Source of the DNA: Fructobacillus tropaeoli
GTDB lineage: Bacteria; Bacillota; Bacilli; Lactobacillales; Lactobacillaceae
Assembly: GCF_001047135.2 (NCBI RefSeq)
Contig: NZ_DF968085.1
Span: 1 to 64,000, forward strand
DNA: 64,000 nt
Direction: 5' to 3'
Within the stretch, counting starts at the first letter, position 1; each line of letters opens with the position of its first letter. Of this stretch, positions 34,942 to 44,514 are shown piece after piece. The position numbers and the translations under genes are program-made. Below the pieces are notes generated by a model. The model was not told the DNA's origin. It did not search any database and saw nothing but the letters and a program-made list of their open reading frames with translations.

Positions 34942-35760
34942 TTAATCGGCTAAAATAAAGCGCTCGATGGCTTTTGCGACACCATCATGGTTGTTATCAG
35001 TCGTCTCCTGGTTAGCAATGGCCTTAATTGATGGCACCGCATTTCCCATGGCGACTCCAATTCCGGCAGCTTCAATCATGGTATGATCGTTTTCCTGGTC
35101 ACCAATCGCCATTGTTTCTGACTGGTCGATGCCCAATTCCTTGGCCAAGGCCAACAGCGCCTGGCCCTTAGAAGCAGCCGTATTCATAAATTCAAGGTTA
35201 TTTGGGGTTGAACGAACCACATTGGCCTCTTGCTTCAACTCTGCTGGGACCTTTGCTTGAATACTGTCCATAAAGGCCTCGTCGCCAATCGCAATTGCCT
35301 TGACAAAGGAGGTTTCCTTCATCTCTGAAACTTCGTCTTTAATGGTCAATGGAAGACTAACCACAAAGTTTTCTTGACTGGCAAAAACGTTGACATTCGT
35401 CATGACCGTGTAAGCATCTGAGTCCGATTCAACTTGGATATAGGTATTATTATCGGCTGCAAATTGCTGTGCCTTCAAAAAAGTGGTCCATGGCAAGGCA
35501 GCTCGGTGGAGGGTCTTTTGCCCGTCCGTTGTTTGGACCAAGCCACCATTGTGGGTAATCACATAATGGTTTTCACCTAAGAGATCTAATTCATTCAAAA
35601 TCTTTTTAACGCCTGTTTCTGGTCGTCCGGTGGTAATCACCACATGAACACCCTGTGCCGTCGCTTTTTGGATAGCACTTTTTACCGCCGGTGTAATCTC
35701 GCGATTATCATTATAAAGCGTGCCGTCAATGTCAATTGAAACAAGTTTAATTGCTTGCAT
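34942..35760 (-). CDS. Cof-type HAD-IIB phosphatase
   Basis: A 272-residue haloacid dehalogenase-family phosphatase with a type IIB cap. Motif I is SIDIDGTLYND (residues 8-18), motif II VITTGRP, motif III Lys in the ASKGQALLALAKELG segment and motif IV GDQENDHTMIEAAGIGVAMGNA. Such enzymes remove phosphate from sugar phosphates, FMN or PLP; the substrate cannot be told. AAAGGGG precedes the ATG by eight bases. Single gene between prs and xfp. Confidence 0.9.
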   Translation of the reverse strand: MQAIKLVSIDIDGTLYNDNREITPAVKSAIQKATAQGVHVVITTGRPETGVKKILNELDLLGENHYVITHNGGLVQTTDGQKTLHRAALPWTTFLKAQQFAADNNTYIQVESDSDAYTVMTNVNVFASQENFVVSLPLTIKDEVSEMKETSFVKAIAIGDEAFMDSIQAKVPAELKQEANVVRSTPNNLEFMNTAASKGQALLALAKELGIDQSETMAIGDQENDHTMIEAAGIGVAMGNAVPSIKAIANQETTDNNHDGVAKAIERFILAD

Positions 35761-35831
35761 AAAATTAGCCCCTTTTCAAGATTATGTCAATTATAGCAAA
35801 GTTTAGTTAGATTTTGCCGATAAATGAGTAT

Positions 35832-35858
35832 AAAAAAAGAACCGCCGAGGCGATTCTT
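35832..35858 (-). terminator. terminator of xfp
   Basis: AAGAATCGCC and GGCGGTTCTT (minus strand) pair with a 2-nt loop and one wobble, then seven T's. Confidence 0.88.
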
Positions 35859-35873
35859 TCAAGTGTTAATAGC

Positions 35874-38327
35874 TTACTTCAAAGCAGACCATTGCCACTT
35901 AGTGAATTCTTCGATATCGCGACCTTCTTCACGGGTCACCTTCAAGTGCTTTGCCAAGATGTCATCCATCTTAGTGATGAATGTATCAGCAGCAGCTTGA
36001 TCAACCGCACCACGGTCTGCAAGGACAGCAACAGCTTCCTTAGCTTGGTGGAAACGATCAAGGTGTGAGTAAACACGCATGTCGTAAGTAGTTGTGATGT
36101 CACCATCTTCACGGTATCCGTGAACAAAGACGTCACCGCGGAACTTACGCTCGAAGAAGAATGATTCAACCAAGTCTTCGTATCCGTGGAATCCGAAGAT
36201 AACTGGTGTATCAGCTTGGAAGAACTTGTTGAATTCGTCATCTGACAATTCACGTTCGTCGTTTCCAGCTGATTCTGACTTCTTCTGCAAACGAAGCAAT
36301 TCAACAACGTTTACATAGCGGAACTTAACTTCAGGGAATTCCTGGTTAACCAACCACAATGCGGCCAAAGTTTCGATTGTTGGTTCCGTACCAGCAGAAG
36401 CAAATGTGATATCCACATCAGCTGATGGTGCAGTAGATGCCCAATCGATAACCTTCAAACCTTCAGTAGCCAACACTTCAGCTTCAGCAGCTGAGAACCA
36501 CTGTTGACGTGGTTGCTTTGAGATAACCATGTGGTTAACCTTTGAGTGTTCGCTGAAGGCACGTTCCATCACTGCCAAAGTTGAGTTACCATCGGCTGGC
36601 AAGTATTGACGGATGAAGTTTGACTTCTTTTCGGCCAAGTGAGTCAACATACCAGGATCCTGGTGAGTGTAACCGTTGTGGTCCTGCTGGAAAGCAGTAG
36701 AAGTAGAAATCAAGTTCAATGATGGGTAGTCATTACGCCATGCTTGTTCTGAAGCGTGACGCAACCACTTGAAGTGCTGAGTAATCATTGAATCAACAAC
36801 GCGCAAGAATGATTCGTATGAAGCGAAGATTCCAACACGACCAGTCAAAGTATAACCTTCAAGCCAACCTTCAGCTTGGTGCTCTGACAATTGAGCATCC
36901 AAGATACGGCCTTCTGGAGCTTCGTATTGGTCGTTAGGGTTCTTAACTTCTTCCATCCATTGACGGTTAGTAGTATCAAACAATGACCACAAACGGTTTG
37001 ACATCGTTTCATCAGGACCAAAGACACGGAATGACTTAGGGTTCATTTGCATTACCTTTTCAAGGTAGTTTGACAAAGTGAACATGTCCATGTTGCGGTT
37101 ACCATCTGGCAAGATAGTTCCACGGTTGTCATCGTTGATGTCGTTTACGTAATCGCGCCAGTCTGGCAAGTCAAGATCCTTAAGATCTTCACCGCGCTTA
37201 CGACCACCGTTAGCGATTGGGTTAGCTGACATACGCTTGTCGCCCTTAGGAGCGATAGCCTTCAATTCATCCTTCAATGAACCATCAGCGTTAAACAATT
37301 CTTCAGGCTTGTATGAGTTCATCCATTCTTCGAATTGTGGCAATGTGTCCAACTTTCCTTGTGCCAAAGGCAATGGAACTTGGTGGGCACGGAATGAGTT
37401 TTCAATTGGCATTCCAGCTTGGTCGTGGGTAGGTCCACCCCAACCCTTTGGCAAGCGAGCGATAATCACTGGCCATGCAGGAATTGTACCATCTTCATAC
37501 TTACCGTTTTCACGAGCATCTTTTTGGATAGCTTGGATGTCTTCAATAGCAGTATCGAAGATATCAGCAGCCTTTTCGTGGTAAGCCATGTAGTCATGGA
37601 TGTCATCGTTTTCGATGAAACGAGCTGAGTAACCAAGACCTGCAAAGAAGTTCTTGATTTCTTCATCTGACATACGTGAGAAGACAGTTGGGTTTGAGAT
37701 CTTAAATCCGTTCAAATCCAAGATTGGCAAAACAGCACCATCGTTCTTGGCATTCAAGAACTTGATTGAGTGCCATGAAGTCATTGATGGACCAGTTTCG
37801 GCTTCACCATCACCAACAACGGCAAAAGCGATTTGGTCAGGGTTGTCCAAAACGGCACCGAATGCGTGTGACAATGAGTAACCCAATTCTCCACCTTCAT
37901 GCAATGAACCTGGAGTTTGGGCAGTCATGTGTGAACCAATTCCACCTGGGAATGAGAAGCGCTTGAACAAAGTTGACATACCCTTCAAGTCTTGAGTAAC
38001 TTCTGGGTAATCAGCAGTATATTCACCATCAAGGTAAGCGTTCGTAACCATGACTTGGCCACCGTGACCAGGGCCACCGATGTAGAACATGTTCAAGTCA
38101 TACTTGTTGATCAAACGGTTAGCATGAGCATACAAGAATGTTTGACCTGAGATAGTTCCCCAGTGTCCGATTGGCTTAACCTTAACATCTTCAGCTTGAA
38201 TAGGCGTCTTAGTTACTGAGAACAATGGGTTTGACTTCAAAAAAATCATCCCAGCTGACAAATAGTTGGTTGCACGCCACCACTTATCAACAAGTTCCAA
38301 GTACTCTTTTGAGTTGTAATCAACCAT
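35874..38327 (-). CDS. xfp: xylulose-5-phosphate/fructose-6-phosphate phosphoketolase
   Basis: Central enzyme of heterolactic fermentation: cleaves xylulose-5-phosphate (and often fructose-6-phosphate) with phosphate to acetyl phosphate and glyceraldehyde-3-phosphate, using TPP and magnesium. The 817-residue protein has the active-site His segments [21 protein letters not shown] and [10 protein letters not shown], the TPP motif [18 protein letters not shown] and [12 protein letters not shown]. It closely resembles Leuconostoc enzymes. The ATG at 38327 has GGAG ten bases upstream; the frame extends 33 codons further without a site or family similarity. A perfect 22-bp palindrome 150 bases upstream and the neighbouring GntR gene suggest local control. 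Confidence 0.97.
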   Translation of the reverse strand: MVDYNSKEYLELVDKWWRATNYLSAGMIFLKSNPLFSVTKTPIQAEDVKVKPIGHWGTISGQTFLYAHANRLINKYDLNMFYIGGPGHGGQVMVTNAYLDGEYTADYPEVTQDLKGMSTLFKRFSFPGGIGSHMTAQTPGSLHEGGELGYSLSHAFGAVLDNPDQIAFAVVGDGEAETGPSMTSWHSIKFLNAKNDGAVLPILDLNGFKISNPTVFSRMSDEEIKNFFAGLGYSARFIENDDIHDYMAYHEKAADIFDTAIEDIQAIQKDARENGKYEDGTIPAWPVIIARLPKGWGGPTHDQAGMPIENSFRAHQVPLPLAQGKLDTLPQFEEWMNSYKPEELFNADGSLKDELKAIAPKGDKRMSANPIANGGRKRGEDLKDLDLPDWRDYVNDINDDNRGTILPDGNRNMDMFTLSNYLEKVMQMNPKSFRVFGPDETMSNRLWSLFDTTNRQWMEEVKNPNDQYEAPEGRILDAQLSEHQAEGWLEGYTLTGRVGIFASYESFLRVVDSMITQHFKWLRHASEQAWRNDYPSLNLISTSTAFQQDHNGYTHQDPGMLTHLAEKKSNFIRQYLPADGNSTLAVMERAFSEHSKVNHMVISKQPRQQWFSAAEAEVLATEGLKVIDWASTAPSADVDITFASAGTEPTIETLAALWLVNQEFPEVKFRYVNVVELLRLQKKSESAGNDERELSDDEFNKFFQADTPVIFGFHGYEDLVESFFFERKFRGDVFVHGYREDGDITTTYDMRVYSHLDRFHQAKEAVAVLADRGAVDQAAADTFITKMDDILAKHLKVTREEGRDIEEFTKWQWSALK

Positions 38328-38477
38328 GTAAATAGTACTCCTTTTTCTTTCAACGAAGCCCGCTTCTGCAAACTCCGGATATATATTTACAAGTCCTATT
38401 ATATCGAGAGTATTCCATTCGTTCAAGAAAAAAAGCCCTTTGGACCTAACTTTTTCGTTTTTGGTTGCATTTCTTTA

Positions 38478-38499
38478 TTAATTGGACCGGTCCAATTAA
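38478..38499. promoter_or_regulatory. 22-bp perfect palindrome, probable GntR operator of xfp
   Basis: Half site TTAATTGGACC followed at once by its exact complement. The AATTGG-N6-CCAATT layout is like that of HutC/NagR-type GntR operators. It lies between the GntR stop and the xfp start. Confidence 0.75.
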
Positions 38500-38545
38500 C
38501 CTTTATTAAACACATTCCATAAAATTGTTTGCTAAATCAGCTTCC

Positions 38546-39274
38546 TTATTCTGAACCAAGCGAGACGAAAGCATTATAACGTAGGTATTTGTAGTGCAAG
38601 CGCATATTAGAATATTCCAACGGTGTCCCATCATCCATGAAGAAAATCCCTTCCATGATACCCACCGGTTCAGTTGCTTTGAGCTTTAACAGCTTCTGTT
38701 CTTCAGCATTGGATGGCTCGGTCATGATGGTCATAAACGACCTTGTCACCGTCTTGGACTTGCGTTTTTCAACATATTCGTAAATGGATTTGGTCACCGT
38801 TTCCCGATTAAGCCCCGGCAATAAAGAAATCGGCACGTAGCCATACTCAATCATGAATGGCACGCCATCCAGCTTACGCAAGCGCTTAATTTCATAAACG
38901 AAGTCGCCATCGTTTAAAAATAATGCCGATTGCTGCTCTGGCGTGGCCTGAATCACCCGAAAGTCCAGGAGCTCAATGCTGGGTGCCTGGCCATTAATCC
39001 GAAAAGAATCCGAAACGCCTAAGTTTGATCCCTCATGTTGAAAAATTGCCTGATTTTTCAGATATAAGGGGTTCACAAAAGTTCCAGACCCGCGCTTCTT
39101 AAAGATAATCCCCTGCTGGACCAAGACGTTGAGGGCCCGTTTGATGGAAGAACGCGAAACCTGATAATCGGCCGCTAATGTTCGCTCATCTGGTAATTTG
39201 AGGTCTTCGTACTGACCCTGATAAATTTTTTGTTTGATATCGGCTTGCACCGTTACATAAATTGCTTCTGACAT
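38546..39274 (-). CDS. GntR/HutC-family regulator with UTRA domain
   Basis: A 242-residue transcription factor. The winged helix covers residues 5-72 (LPDERTLAADYQVSRSSIKRALNVLVQQGIIFKKRGSGTF) and the UTRA effector domain 90-240, with the family end GIMEGIFFMDDGTPLEYSNMRLHYKYLRY. UTRA domains bind sugar phosphates or similar small molecules. Gene order gntR-xfp on one strand plus related palindromes before both genes point to control of phosphoketolase and of itself; the effector might be a pentose or hexose phosphate, which is inference. The ATG has no Shine-Dalgarno sequence; TACAAT ends 7 bases before it, so the message is probably leaderless. Confidence 0.88.
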   Translation of the reverse strand: MSEAIYVTVQADIKQKIYQGQYEDLKLPDERTLAADYQVSRSSIKRALNVLVQQGIIFKKRGSGTFVNPLYLKNQAIFQHEGSNLGVSDSFRINGQAPSIELLDFRVIQATPEQQSALFLNDGDFVYEIKRLRKLDGVPFMIEYGYVPISLLPGLNRETVTKSIYEYVEKRKSKTVTRSFMTIMTEPSNAEEQKLLKLKATEPVGIMEGIFFMDDGTPLEYSNMRLHYKYLRYNAFVSLGSE

Positions 39275-39281
39275 AATATCT

Positions 39282-39305
39282 ATTGTAGCATAATTGGTCC
39301 GACCA
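39282..39305 (-). promoter_or_regulatory. gntR -10 box with overlapping operator
   Basis: TACAAT on the minus strand (39282-39287). TGGTCCGACCA, an odd-centred palindrome, occupies 39295-39305 in the spacer region and shares its half site (AATTGG) with the xfp palindrome. Confidence 0.6.
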
Positions 39306-39353
39306 CTTTTTAAAATTGGTTCTAACTGCTTTTTTTCTGATTTTTTCTTGTGC

Positions 39354-39359
39354 TAAAAT
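39354..39359 (+). promoter_or_regulatory. -10 box of ybaK, probable leaderless start
   Basis: TAAAAT ends six bases before the ATG at 39366; no Shine-Dalgarno sequence can fit. Confidence 0.5.
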
Positions 39360-39365
39360 AGAGTC

Positions 39366-39872
39366 ATGGCAAAGAAGAAAAAAGATAAAAAAACATTACC
39401 CGAACAAGTCCTCGACAAGCACGGTGTAGCCTATGAGCCACTTGAACTAAACGCTTTGGATCTCAGTGAAGATGAGATTGCGGCCAAGATGGATGAATTA
39501 GGCATTCAACAATCCGACATCTTTAAGACGCTGGCCGTCAAGGGCGACAAGACCGGTCCCTTGGTTGCCGTCGTCCCCCTCACCAAGCGCTTAGATATGA
39601 AGAAATTGGCTGCTGTTTCCGGGAACAAAAAGACGCATATGTTGCCACTCAAGGAATTAGTGGCCACCACCGGCTATGTTCACGGTGCCAACAACCCAGT
39701 TGGTATCTGGCACAATCACGGTTTTCCCATCTACTTCGCCAAAGAAGCAGAGACAGCCGATTACTTCCTGGTTTCGGCCGGTGAACTCGGTCGCTCCGAT
39801 AAGTTAAATCCCAAAGAGTTGGCGACGATGATTAACGCCCCCTTCGCTGATTTGACCGAAACTGAAGCATAA
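39366..39872 (+). CDS. ybaK: Cys-tRNA(Pro)/Cys-tRNA(Cys) deacylase, YbaK/EbsC family
   Basis: Editing enzyme that removes mischarged cysteine (or other small amino acids) from tRNA-Pro. The 168-residue protein has a Lys-rich start, then DIFKTLAVKGDKTGPLVAVVPLTKRLDMKKLA with the conserved catalytic Lys, the GYVHGANNPVGIWH segment with the conserved Gly-Asn-Pro and a C-terminal VSAGELGRSDKLNPKEL. Typical length. Divergent from gntR, and probably translated from a leaderless message. Ends at a bidirectional terminator facing dnaB. Confidence 0.92.
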   Translation: MAKKKKDKKTLPEQVLDKHGVAYEPLELNALDLSEDEIAAKMDELGIQQSDIFKTLAVKGDKTGPLVAVVPLTKRLDMKKLAAVSGNKKTHMLPLKELVATTGYVHGANNPVGIWHNHGFPIYFAKEAETADYFLVSAGELGRSDKLNPKELATMINAPFADLTETEA

Positions 39873-39892
39873 AATAATTTTCAAAAACAAGC

Positions 39893-39929
39893 AAAAGGCA
39901 GCACATTCAAAATGGATGTGCTGCCTTTT
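39893..39929. terminator. bidirectional terminator of ybaK and dnaB
   Basis: AAAAGGCAGCACAT and ATGTGCTGCCTTTT perfect arms around a 9-nt loop. Confidence 0.9.
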
Positions 39930-39945
39930 GCTTTTATTTGATTGC

Positions 39946-41430
39946 TTACCAGCCTTGCGACATATCAGGAATTGGGCCAAAGCCCGATTGCTCCTGACGA
40001 TAAGTACCGGCCATGTTCGAGAATTTGAAAGTTGGCTTGTTAAACATCAACTCCGCCTTCCCTCTGGCCCCGGCACGGTTCTTTTCAACAAGGACTTCAA
40101 TTGGGACAACCGTTTCTTCTTCGACTTGGTTGCCACCCTCATCATCCTCTTCACCTGCCCGGTTGGGATGGTAGTCATCCCGGTACAAAAAGGCCACGAT
40201 GTCAGCATCTTGCTCAATCGAACCAGATTCACGCAAATCCGAAAGGATTGGCCGTTGGTCCTGACGCTGCTCAACACCACGCGAAAGCTGAGCCAAGGCG
40301 ATAATCGGCGTATGCAATTCCTTTGCCAGCTTCTTGATGGAACGAGAAACTTCAGAAACGGCCTGCTGGCGACTTTCACTATTGGCAGACTCAATCAAAC
40401 CCAAGTAATCAATCATCACCAGACCCAATGGATGGGGGTTTTCATCCCGTTCTTCTTCTGGCATTCGTCCCACAACCTCGCGCTCTAATTTGCGCAGCTT
40501 GGCCGAAATTTGAGCCATCCGAATCCCTGGCGTGTCATCCATATAAATCTGCATGTTCGCCAACGATTGAACGGCTAAGGTTAATGCAGCCCAATCCTCT
40601 TCTTGCATATCACCAGTGGTCAATTTATTAGAATCAATGCCACCTTCTGCAGCGACTAATCGAGTTACCAAATCAACGGCACCCATTTCCAAAGAGAAAA
40701 TCACAACAGGCTTCTTCTCAGTTTTGGCTGCGTTTTTGGCAATATTCAAGACGAAAGCCGTCTTTCCAACGGCCGGACGGGCACCAATGACAATCATTTG
40801 GTCTTCACGAAAACCGTGCGTTAATTCATCTAATTGATCATAGCCCGAAGCAATCCCGATAACTTTGCTATCGTTTTCGCTAGCCGCCTGCAAGTTTTCT
40901 TGGAATTCATTCAAGACGTCTTTAATCCGGCGCAGATCATCATCGCCCTGGCTTTGCGCCAGACGGTCGAGCTGACGACCAAGGTCTTCGAGCAGTTCAC
41001 TCGATGGTTCGGACCCGTCATAGGCCAATGTCATCGATTCTGTTAACGTTTGAATCAACCGTCGCAAAATCGCTTTTTCATGGACGATTTGCGCATAAAA
41101 TTTTAAGTTTGAAGCAGATGCTGAAGCCTGTGAAATTTCAACTAAGTAGTCAACCCCGCCAACATTTTCCAACTGGCCCATGGCATTCAACTTGTCTTGC
41201 AGGGTCAACATATCAACAGGTCGTTCTTCTTCAACCAGCAGCTGCATGGCTTTAAAAATTTCTTGGTGCTTTTGCCGATAAAAATCGCTTGGGTCAAGGA
41301 CGGCTTCCGCCGCGACAACCGCTGCCTCCGATTGAACATCAAAGAAAATAGCACCCAAAACGGCACGTTCTGCCGCTTCATCATTGGGTGCTTGTCGATA
41401 TTCATTGCCCATTACTGAAACATCAGCCAT
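39946..41430 (-). CDS. dnaB: replicative DNA helicase DnaB
   Basis: Hexameric helicase of the replication fork (called DnaC in Bacillus). The 494-residue protein has the N-terminal helical domain (PNDEAAERAVLGAIFFD), Walker A ARPAVGKTAF, Walker B LVMIDYLGLI and the C-terminal motif QDADIVAFLYRDDYH. It is 30-40 residues longer than most relatives; the extra includes an acidic insertion after DDYHPNRAG (EEDDEGGNQVEEE, about residues 427-447) and a negatively charged stretch REVVGRMPEEERDENPH. ATG lies one base after the rplI stop, so translation is coupled. Last gene of gdpP-rplI-dnaB. Confidence 0.96.
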   Translation of the reverse strand: MADVSVMGNEYRQAPNDEAAERAVLGAIFFDVQSEAAVVAAEAVLDPSDFYRQKHQEIFKAMQLLVEEERPVDMLTLQDKLNAMGQLENVGGVDYLVEISQASASASNLKFYAQIVHEKAILRRLIQTLTESMTLAYDGSEPSSELLEDLGRQLDRLAQSQGDDDLRRIKDVLNEFQENLQAASENDSKVIGIASGYDQLDELTHGFREDQMIVIGARPAVGKTAFVLNIAKNAAKTEKKPVVIFSLEMGAVDLVTRLVAAEGGIDSNKLTTGDMQEEDWAALTLAVQSLANMQIYMDDTPGIRMAQISAKLRKLEREVVGRMPEEERDENPHPLGLVMIDYLGLIESANSESRQQAVSEVSRSIKKLAKELHTPIIALAQLSRGVEQRQDQRPILSDLRESGSIEQDADIVAFLYRDDYHPNRAGEEDDEGGNQVEEETVVPIEVLVEKNRAGARGKAELMFNKPTFKFSNMAGTYRQEQSGFGPIPDMSQGW

Positions 41431-41431
41431 T

Positions 41432-41884
41432 TTAGCCCTCGCTAACGTGCACGCGGAGGTCGGCCATCACATCGCGGTGCAACTTAACAGGAACTGTGGT
41501 GAAGCCCATTGCGTGAATTGGCTGATTTAAGAGTAGCTTCCGCTTATCAATTTTGACCTTGTATTGGTCAGACAAAGCAGCCACGATTTGCTTCGTTGAA
41601 ACAGCTCCAAAGAGACGACCATCCGTACCGGCCTTTCCCTTGATTTCGATCACTGTCTTTTCGTTTTCTAGCTTTTCCTTCAACTGCTTGGCTTCAGCCA
41701 ATTCTTCAGCCGCCAACTTTTCTTCGGCCTTCTGCCGACCCTTGACTGCCCCGAGGTTTTTCCCAGTTGCTGGTTCTGCTTTTTTATTCTTGATTAAGAA
41801 GTTGTTGGCGTAACCATCCGGAACGTCCTTCACTTCGCCCTTCTTACCGCGACCCTTAACATCTTCCAAAAATACAACTTTCAT
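41432..41884 (-). CDS. rplI: 50S ribosomal protein L9
   Basis: Primary 23S rRNA-binding protein of the large subunit, 150 residues. The N-terminal domain [18 protein letters not shown] and [15 protein letters not shown], the long connecting helix rich in Ala/Glu/Lys, and the C-terminal domain ([26 protein letters not shown]) are complete. The ATG at 41884 has GGAGG five bases upstream. In the conserved gdpP-rplI-dnaB order. Confidence 0.97.
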   Translation of the reverse strand: MKVVFLEDVKGRGKKGEVKDVPDGYANNFLIKNKKAEPATGKNLGAVKGRQKAEEKLAAEELAEAKQLKEKLENEKTVIEIKGKAGTDGRLFGAVSTKQIVAALSDQYKVKIDKRKLLLNQPIHAMGFTTVPVKLHRDVMADLRVHVSEG

Positions 41885-41967
41885 CTTTGCCTCCTTTTGG
41901 GCTTGTTCATCACGAGCCAAATACTTTGTTTTATCTTACTGATTTTATGACAACATTGTCAAAAGTT

Positions 41968-44001
41968 TTATTCAGCTTCTTCCGCTTCTTGACTGGTAAT
42001 TGCTTGCAAAAGCTGGTCAGCAGCCTCGTCTGTCGTCACGTCAGACATTTGCGTGGCCGCATTGGACAAATGGCCACCACCGCCAAGGTCTTCCATAATT
42101 GTTTGCACGTTGAAATCGCCGTTTGACCGGGCTGAAATCCCAACCCGACCGTCATCACGCTTTGTGAGCACAAAGGAAGCCTTGACGCCCTCAACCTGAA
42201 GCAGTTCATCGGCTGCCTGGGCCGCAATCACGCTTTGATAGACGGTATCGTTATCGCCAACCGCAATCGCTGAATGATTGTTAATCTCAGCTAAGTGAAT
42301 CAATTCGGCACGGGCCTTAAAGTCCGAGAACTTTTCCTTTAAGAAGGACTGGAGCAACTCATTATCAGCGCCATTGGCCCGCAAATACGAAGCTGCATCA
42401 AAGGTTCTTGATCCCGTCCGCAAAACAAAGTTTTTCGTATCAACTTGAATCCCGCCAAGCATGGCAGTGGCTTCGAGCCCGGTAATTGGTGCACCCTTTT
42501 GGTTCTGGTACTGCAACAATTCCGTTACCAACTCTGACGTTGATGAAGCATATGGCTCGATATAAGTCAGCATTGGCTTATCAGGCAGGCCGTTTTCAGC
42601 CAAACGGTGGTGATCAATAACCACAACCCGATCCTTCAAGTCCTTCAACAAATCAGGTGCGCCATCCAATGCCTCCTTGGCATGGTCAACCAAAATCAGC
42701 AATGATTTCTCCGTTGCTAAATCAAGCGCCTCTTTTTCGCTAATAATCGAGGCACCGAGGTCAACACCAGGCTCCCCTTCGCCCATCTGATCTGCTCGGA
42801 CGGTCGCCAAGAGCGATTTGATATCTGAAAAAATTTCGCCCTCATTAACAACCACAAAGGCCTTCTTGCCTCGTGTTTGGCTAAAGCGCCATAGTCCCAT
42901 TGCTGAACCAACGGCATCCATATCCGGCCTTTGGTGCCCGACCACAAAGACTTGATCAGACTGATCCATCAATTCGGCAATGGTTTGTGAAATCACCCGG
43001 GCCCGGACACGCGTCCGCTTTTCCATCGGATTCGTTGTTCCACCATAGAAGCGGGCTGGCATGTCTTCTGCCTTCACAACCACCTGATCACCACCACGAC
43101 CCAATGCCAAGTCCAAGTTCGTTTGCGCTAATTGGACCAAAGAATTGATGTCCTGTTCCCCATAGGCGATTCCCATCGAAAGCGTTAGTGGTGAATTTTG
43201 CTGAGCCGTTGCTTCACGAACCGTCTTGACTACCGAGAATTTTTCGTCTTCTGCCTGCGCCAAGTCACGTTGGTAACCCATCAAGAGGTAAGTCACTGGT
43301 GACAAACGGCGGACATACAAATGGTACTTTTTAGCCCAATCCGTCAACTGTCCAGTCACATAAGTCCGCAACTTCGACGTTTCAGAATCAGGCATCCCTT
43401 CTGTCACTTCTTCATAGTTATCAACCGAAACCAGTCCGGTGACCAAGCGATGATCCGCTAAGTCACGATTTAAGGCCTCGTTTTGGCTCACATCTAAGAG
43501 GTAAATAACCCCTAGCTGTTCCTGGTAGGCGATGTCAAAAGAACGATCCAGCCAGGAAAAACGGTTAACCTTATCATCGGCGTAATTTTTCACAGCAAAG
43601 GCCAGGTCGCCATCTGCCTCCGACAGGCTTTCGCCAATTAAGTCTTGGTCAGCCAATAGGTTTTGGAGGTAGGGGTTCACCCAGACAATTCGGTCCCCCT
43701 TACCCAAAAGGATAATCCCCATCGGCATTTCTAAAATGGCCTCTTGTTGGCCTAATTTAACGCGGTAGGTCAACTCCTCTAAGTAGGACTCATTTGATTG
43801 ACCGGCCTGGATTAACCCTTTGAGCATGGTAGCAAAAAAAGCCACCAAGAGCACAAACCAAACTAACCCTAAGATCCAATTAGTTAAAAGCGCCAAAATC
43901 AAAGAAACAAAGGCCACGATAAACATGCCAATGGTTCCTGTCATAAAGGTTTTATTTTGTTGAAAGCGGGATAACACCCGCAGCTTCGAAAATGTTTTCA
44001 T
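41968..44001 (-). CDS. gdpP: cyclic-di-AMP phosphodiesterase GdpP
   Basis: Membrane enzyme that degrades c-di-AMP, 677 residues. Two N-terminal membrane helices (about 22-62), a degenerate PAS domain (about 80-150), a degenerate GGDEF domain (VSVDNYEEVTEG; about 175-305) and a DHH/DHHA1 phosphodiesterase module: GHQRPDMDAVGSAMGL, VVVIDHHRLAENG, AMLGGIQVDTKNFVLRTG and the DHHA1 end SNGDFNVQTIMEDLGGGGH. Influences potassium, osmotic and cell-wall homeostasis in Firmicutes. First of the gdpP-rplI-dnaB unit. Confidence 0.96.
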   Translation of the reverse strand: MKTFSKLRVLSRFQQNKTFMTGTIGMFIVAFVSLILALLTNWILGLVWFVLLVAFFATMLKGLIQAGQSNESYLEELTYRVKLGQQEAILEMPMGIILLGKGDRIVWVNPYLQNLLADQDLIGESLSEADGDLAFAVKNYADDKVNRFSWLDRSFDIAYQEQLGVIYLLDVSQNEALNRDLADHRLVTGLVSVDNYEEVTEGMPDSETSKLRTYVTGQLTDWAKKYHLYVRRLSPVTYLLMGYQRDLAQAEDEKFSVVKTVREATAQQNSPLTLSMGIAYGEQDINSLVQLAQTNLDLALGRGGDQVVVKAEDMPARFYGGTTNPMEKRTRVRARVISQTIAELMDQSDQVFVVGHQRPDMDAVGSAMGLWRFSQTRGKKAFVVVNEGEIFSDIKSLLATVRADQMGEGEPGVDLGASIISEKEALDLATEKSLLILVDHAKEALDGAPDLLKDLKDRVVVIDHHRLAENGLPDKPMLTYIEPYASSTSELVTELLQYQNQKGAPITGLEATAMLGGIQVDTKNFVLRTGSRTFDAASYLRANGADNELLQSFLKEKFSDFKARAELIHLAEINNHSAIAVGDNDTVYQSVIAAQAADELLQVEGVKASFVLTKRDDGRVGISARSNGDFNVQTIMEDLGGGGHLSNAATQMSDVTTDEAADQLLQAITSQEAEEAE

Positions 44002-44186
44002 GAAGGCCTCAACTATTCTTTGCTTACATACTTACCTAACATTTTACCATACGAACAAAAGACTGTTGAAAAGTAAGCTAACCAGCTAACCAAAAGAAAA
44101 AAGTCAGACCGACTCTGGCATATACCGCAAAAGTGATAATCCTTTTTGAGCATACGACCATCAAAGGGCTGACTGTTAGAACAAAA

Positions 44187-44213
44187 AAACCAAGACAATT
44201 GTCTTGGTTTTCC
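44187..44213 (-). terminator. terminator of rpsF-ssb-rpsR
   Basis: AAAACCAAGAC and its complement form an almost loopless palindrome around AATT with T runs, 10 bases after the rpsR stop. Confidence 0.88.
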
Positions 44214-44220
44214 TTGCACA

Positions 44221-44484
44221 TTAGTCTTCAGTGACGAATGGCAACAAGGCCATGATACGAGCACGCTTGATAGCGGCCGTAACCTTGCGTTGGTTCTTTG
44301 CTGAAGTTCCAGTCACACGACGTGGCAAAATCTTACCGCGTTCTGAGATGAAACGTTCCAACAATTCTGTATCCTTGTAATCCACGTATTCGATGTGGTT
44401 GGCTGCAATAAAGTCAACCTTACGACGACGGCGTGGTCCACCTTGTGGGCGACGACGTTGTGGACGTGCGTTTTGTTCAGGCAT
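44221..44484 (-). CDS. rpsR: 30S ribosomal protein S18
   Basis: Binds 16S rRNA with S6 on the platform of the small subunit. The 87-residue protein begins with an Arg/Gln/Pro-rich tail and has [19 protein letters not shown] and the [24 protein letters not shown] core. Zinc-binding cysteines are absent, as in the C-minus form. GGAG precedes the ATG. Last of rpsF-ssb-rpsR. Confidence 0.97.
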   Translation of the reverse strand: MPEQNARPQRRRPQGGPRRRRKVDFIAANHIEYVDYKDTELLERFISERGKILPRRVTGTSAKNQRKVTAAIKRARIMALLPFVTED

Positions 44485-44514
44485 AATCTGTCTCCTTTCA
44501 AATGAGATGTAAAA

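Noticed and set aside
39916-40488. Open frame of 190 codons on the plus strand
   Set aside because: It is fully antisense to dnaB, has no ribosome binding site, and starts inside the bidirectional terminator region.
44013-44264. 83-codon minus-strand frame between rpsR and gdpP
   Set aside because: Crosses the rpsR terminator and overlaps rpsR in another frame; no ribosome binding site.
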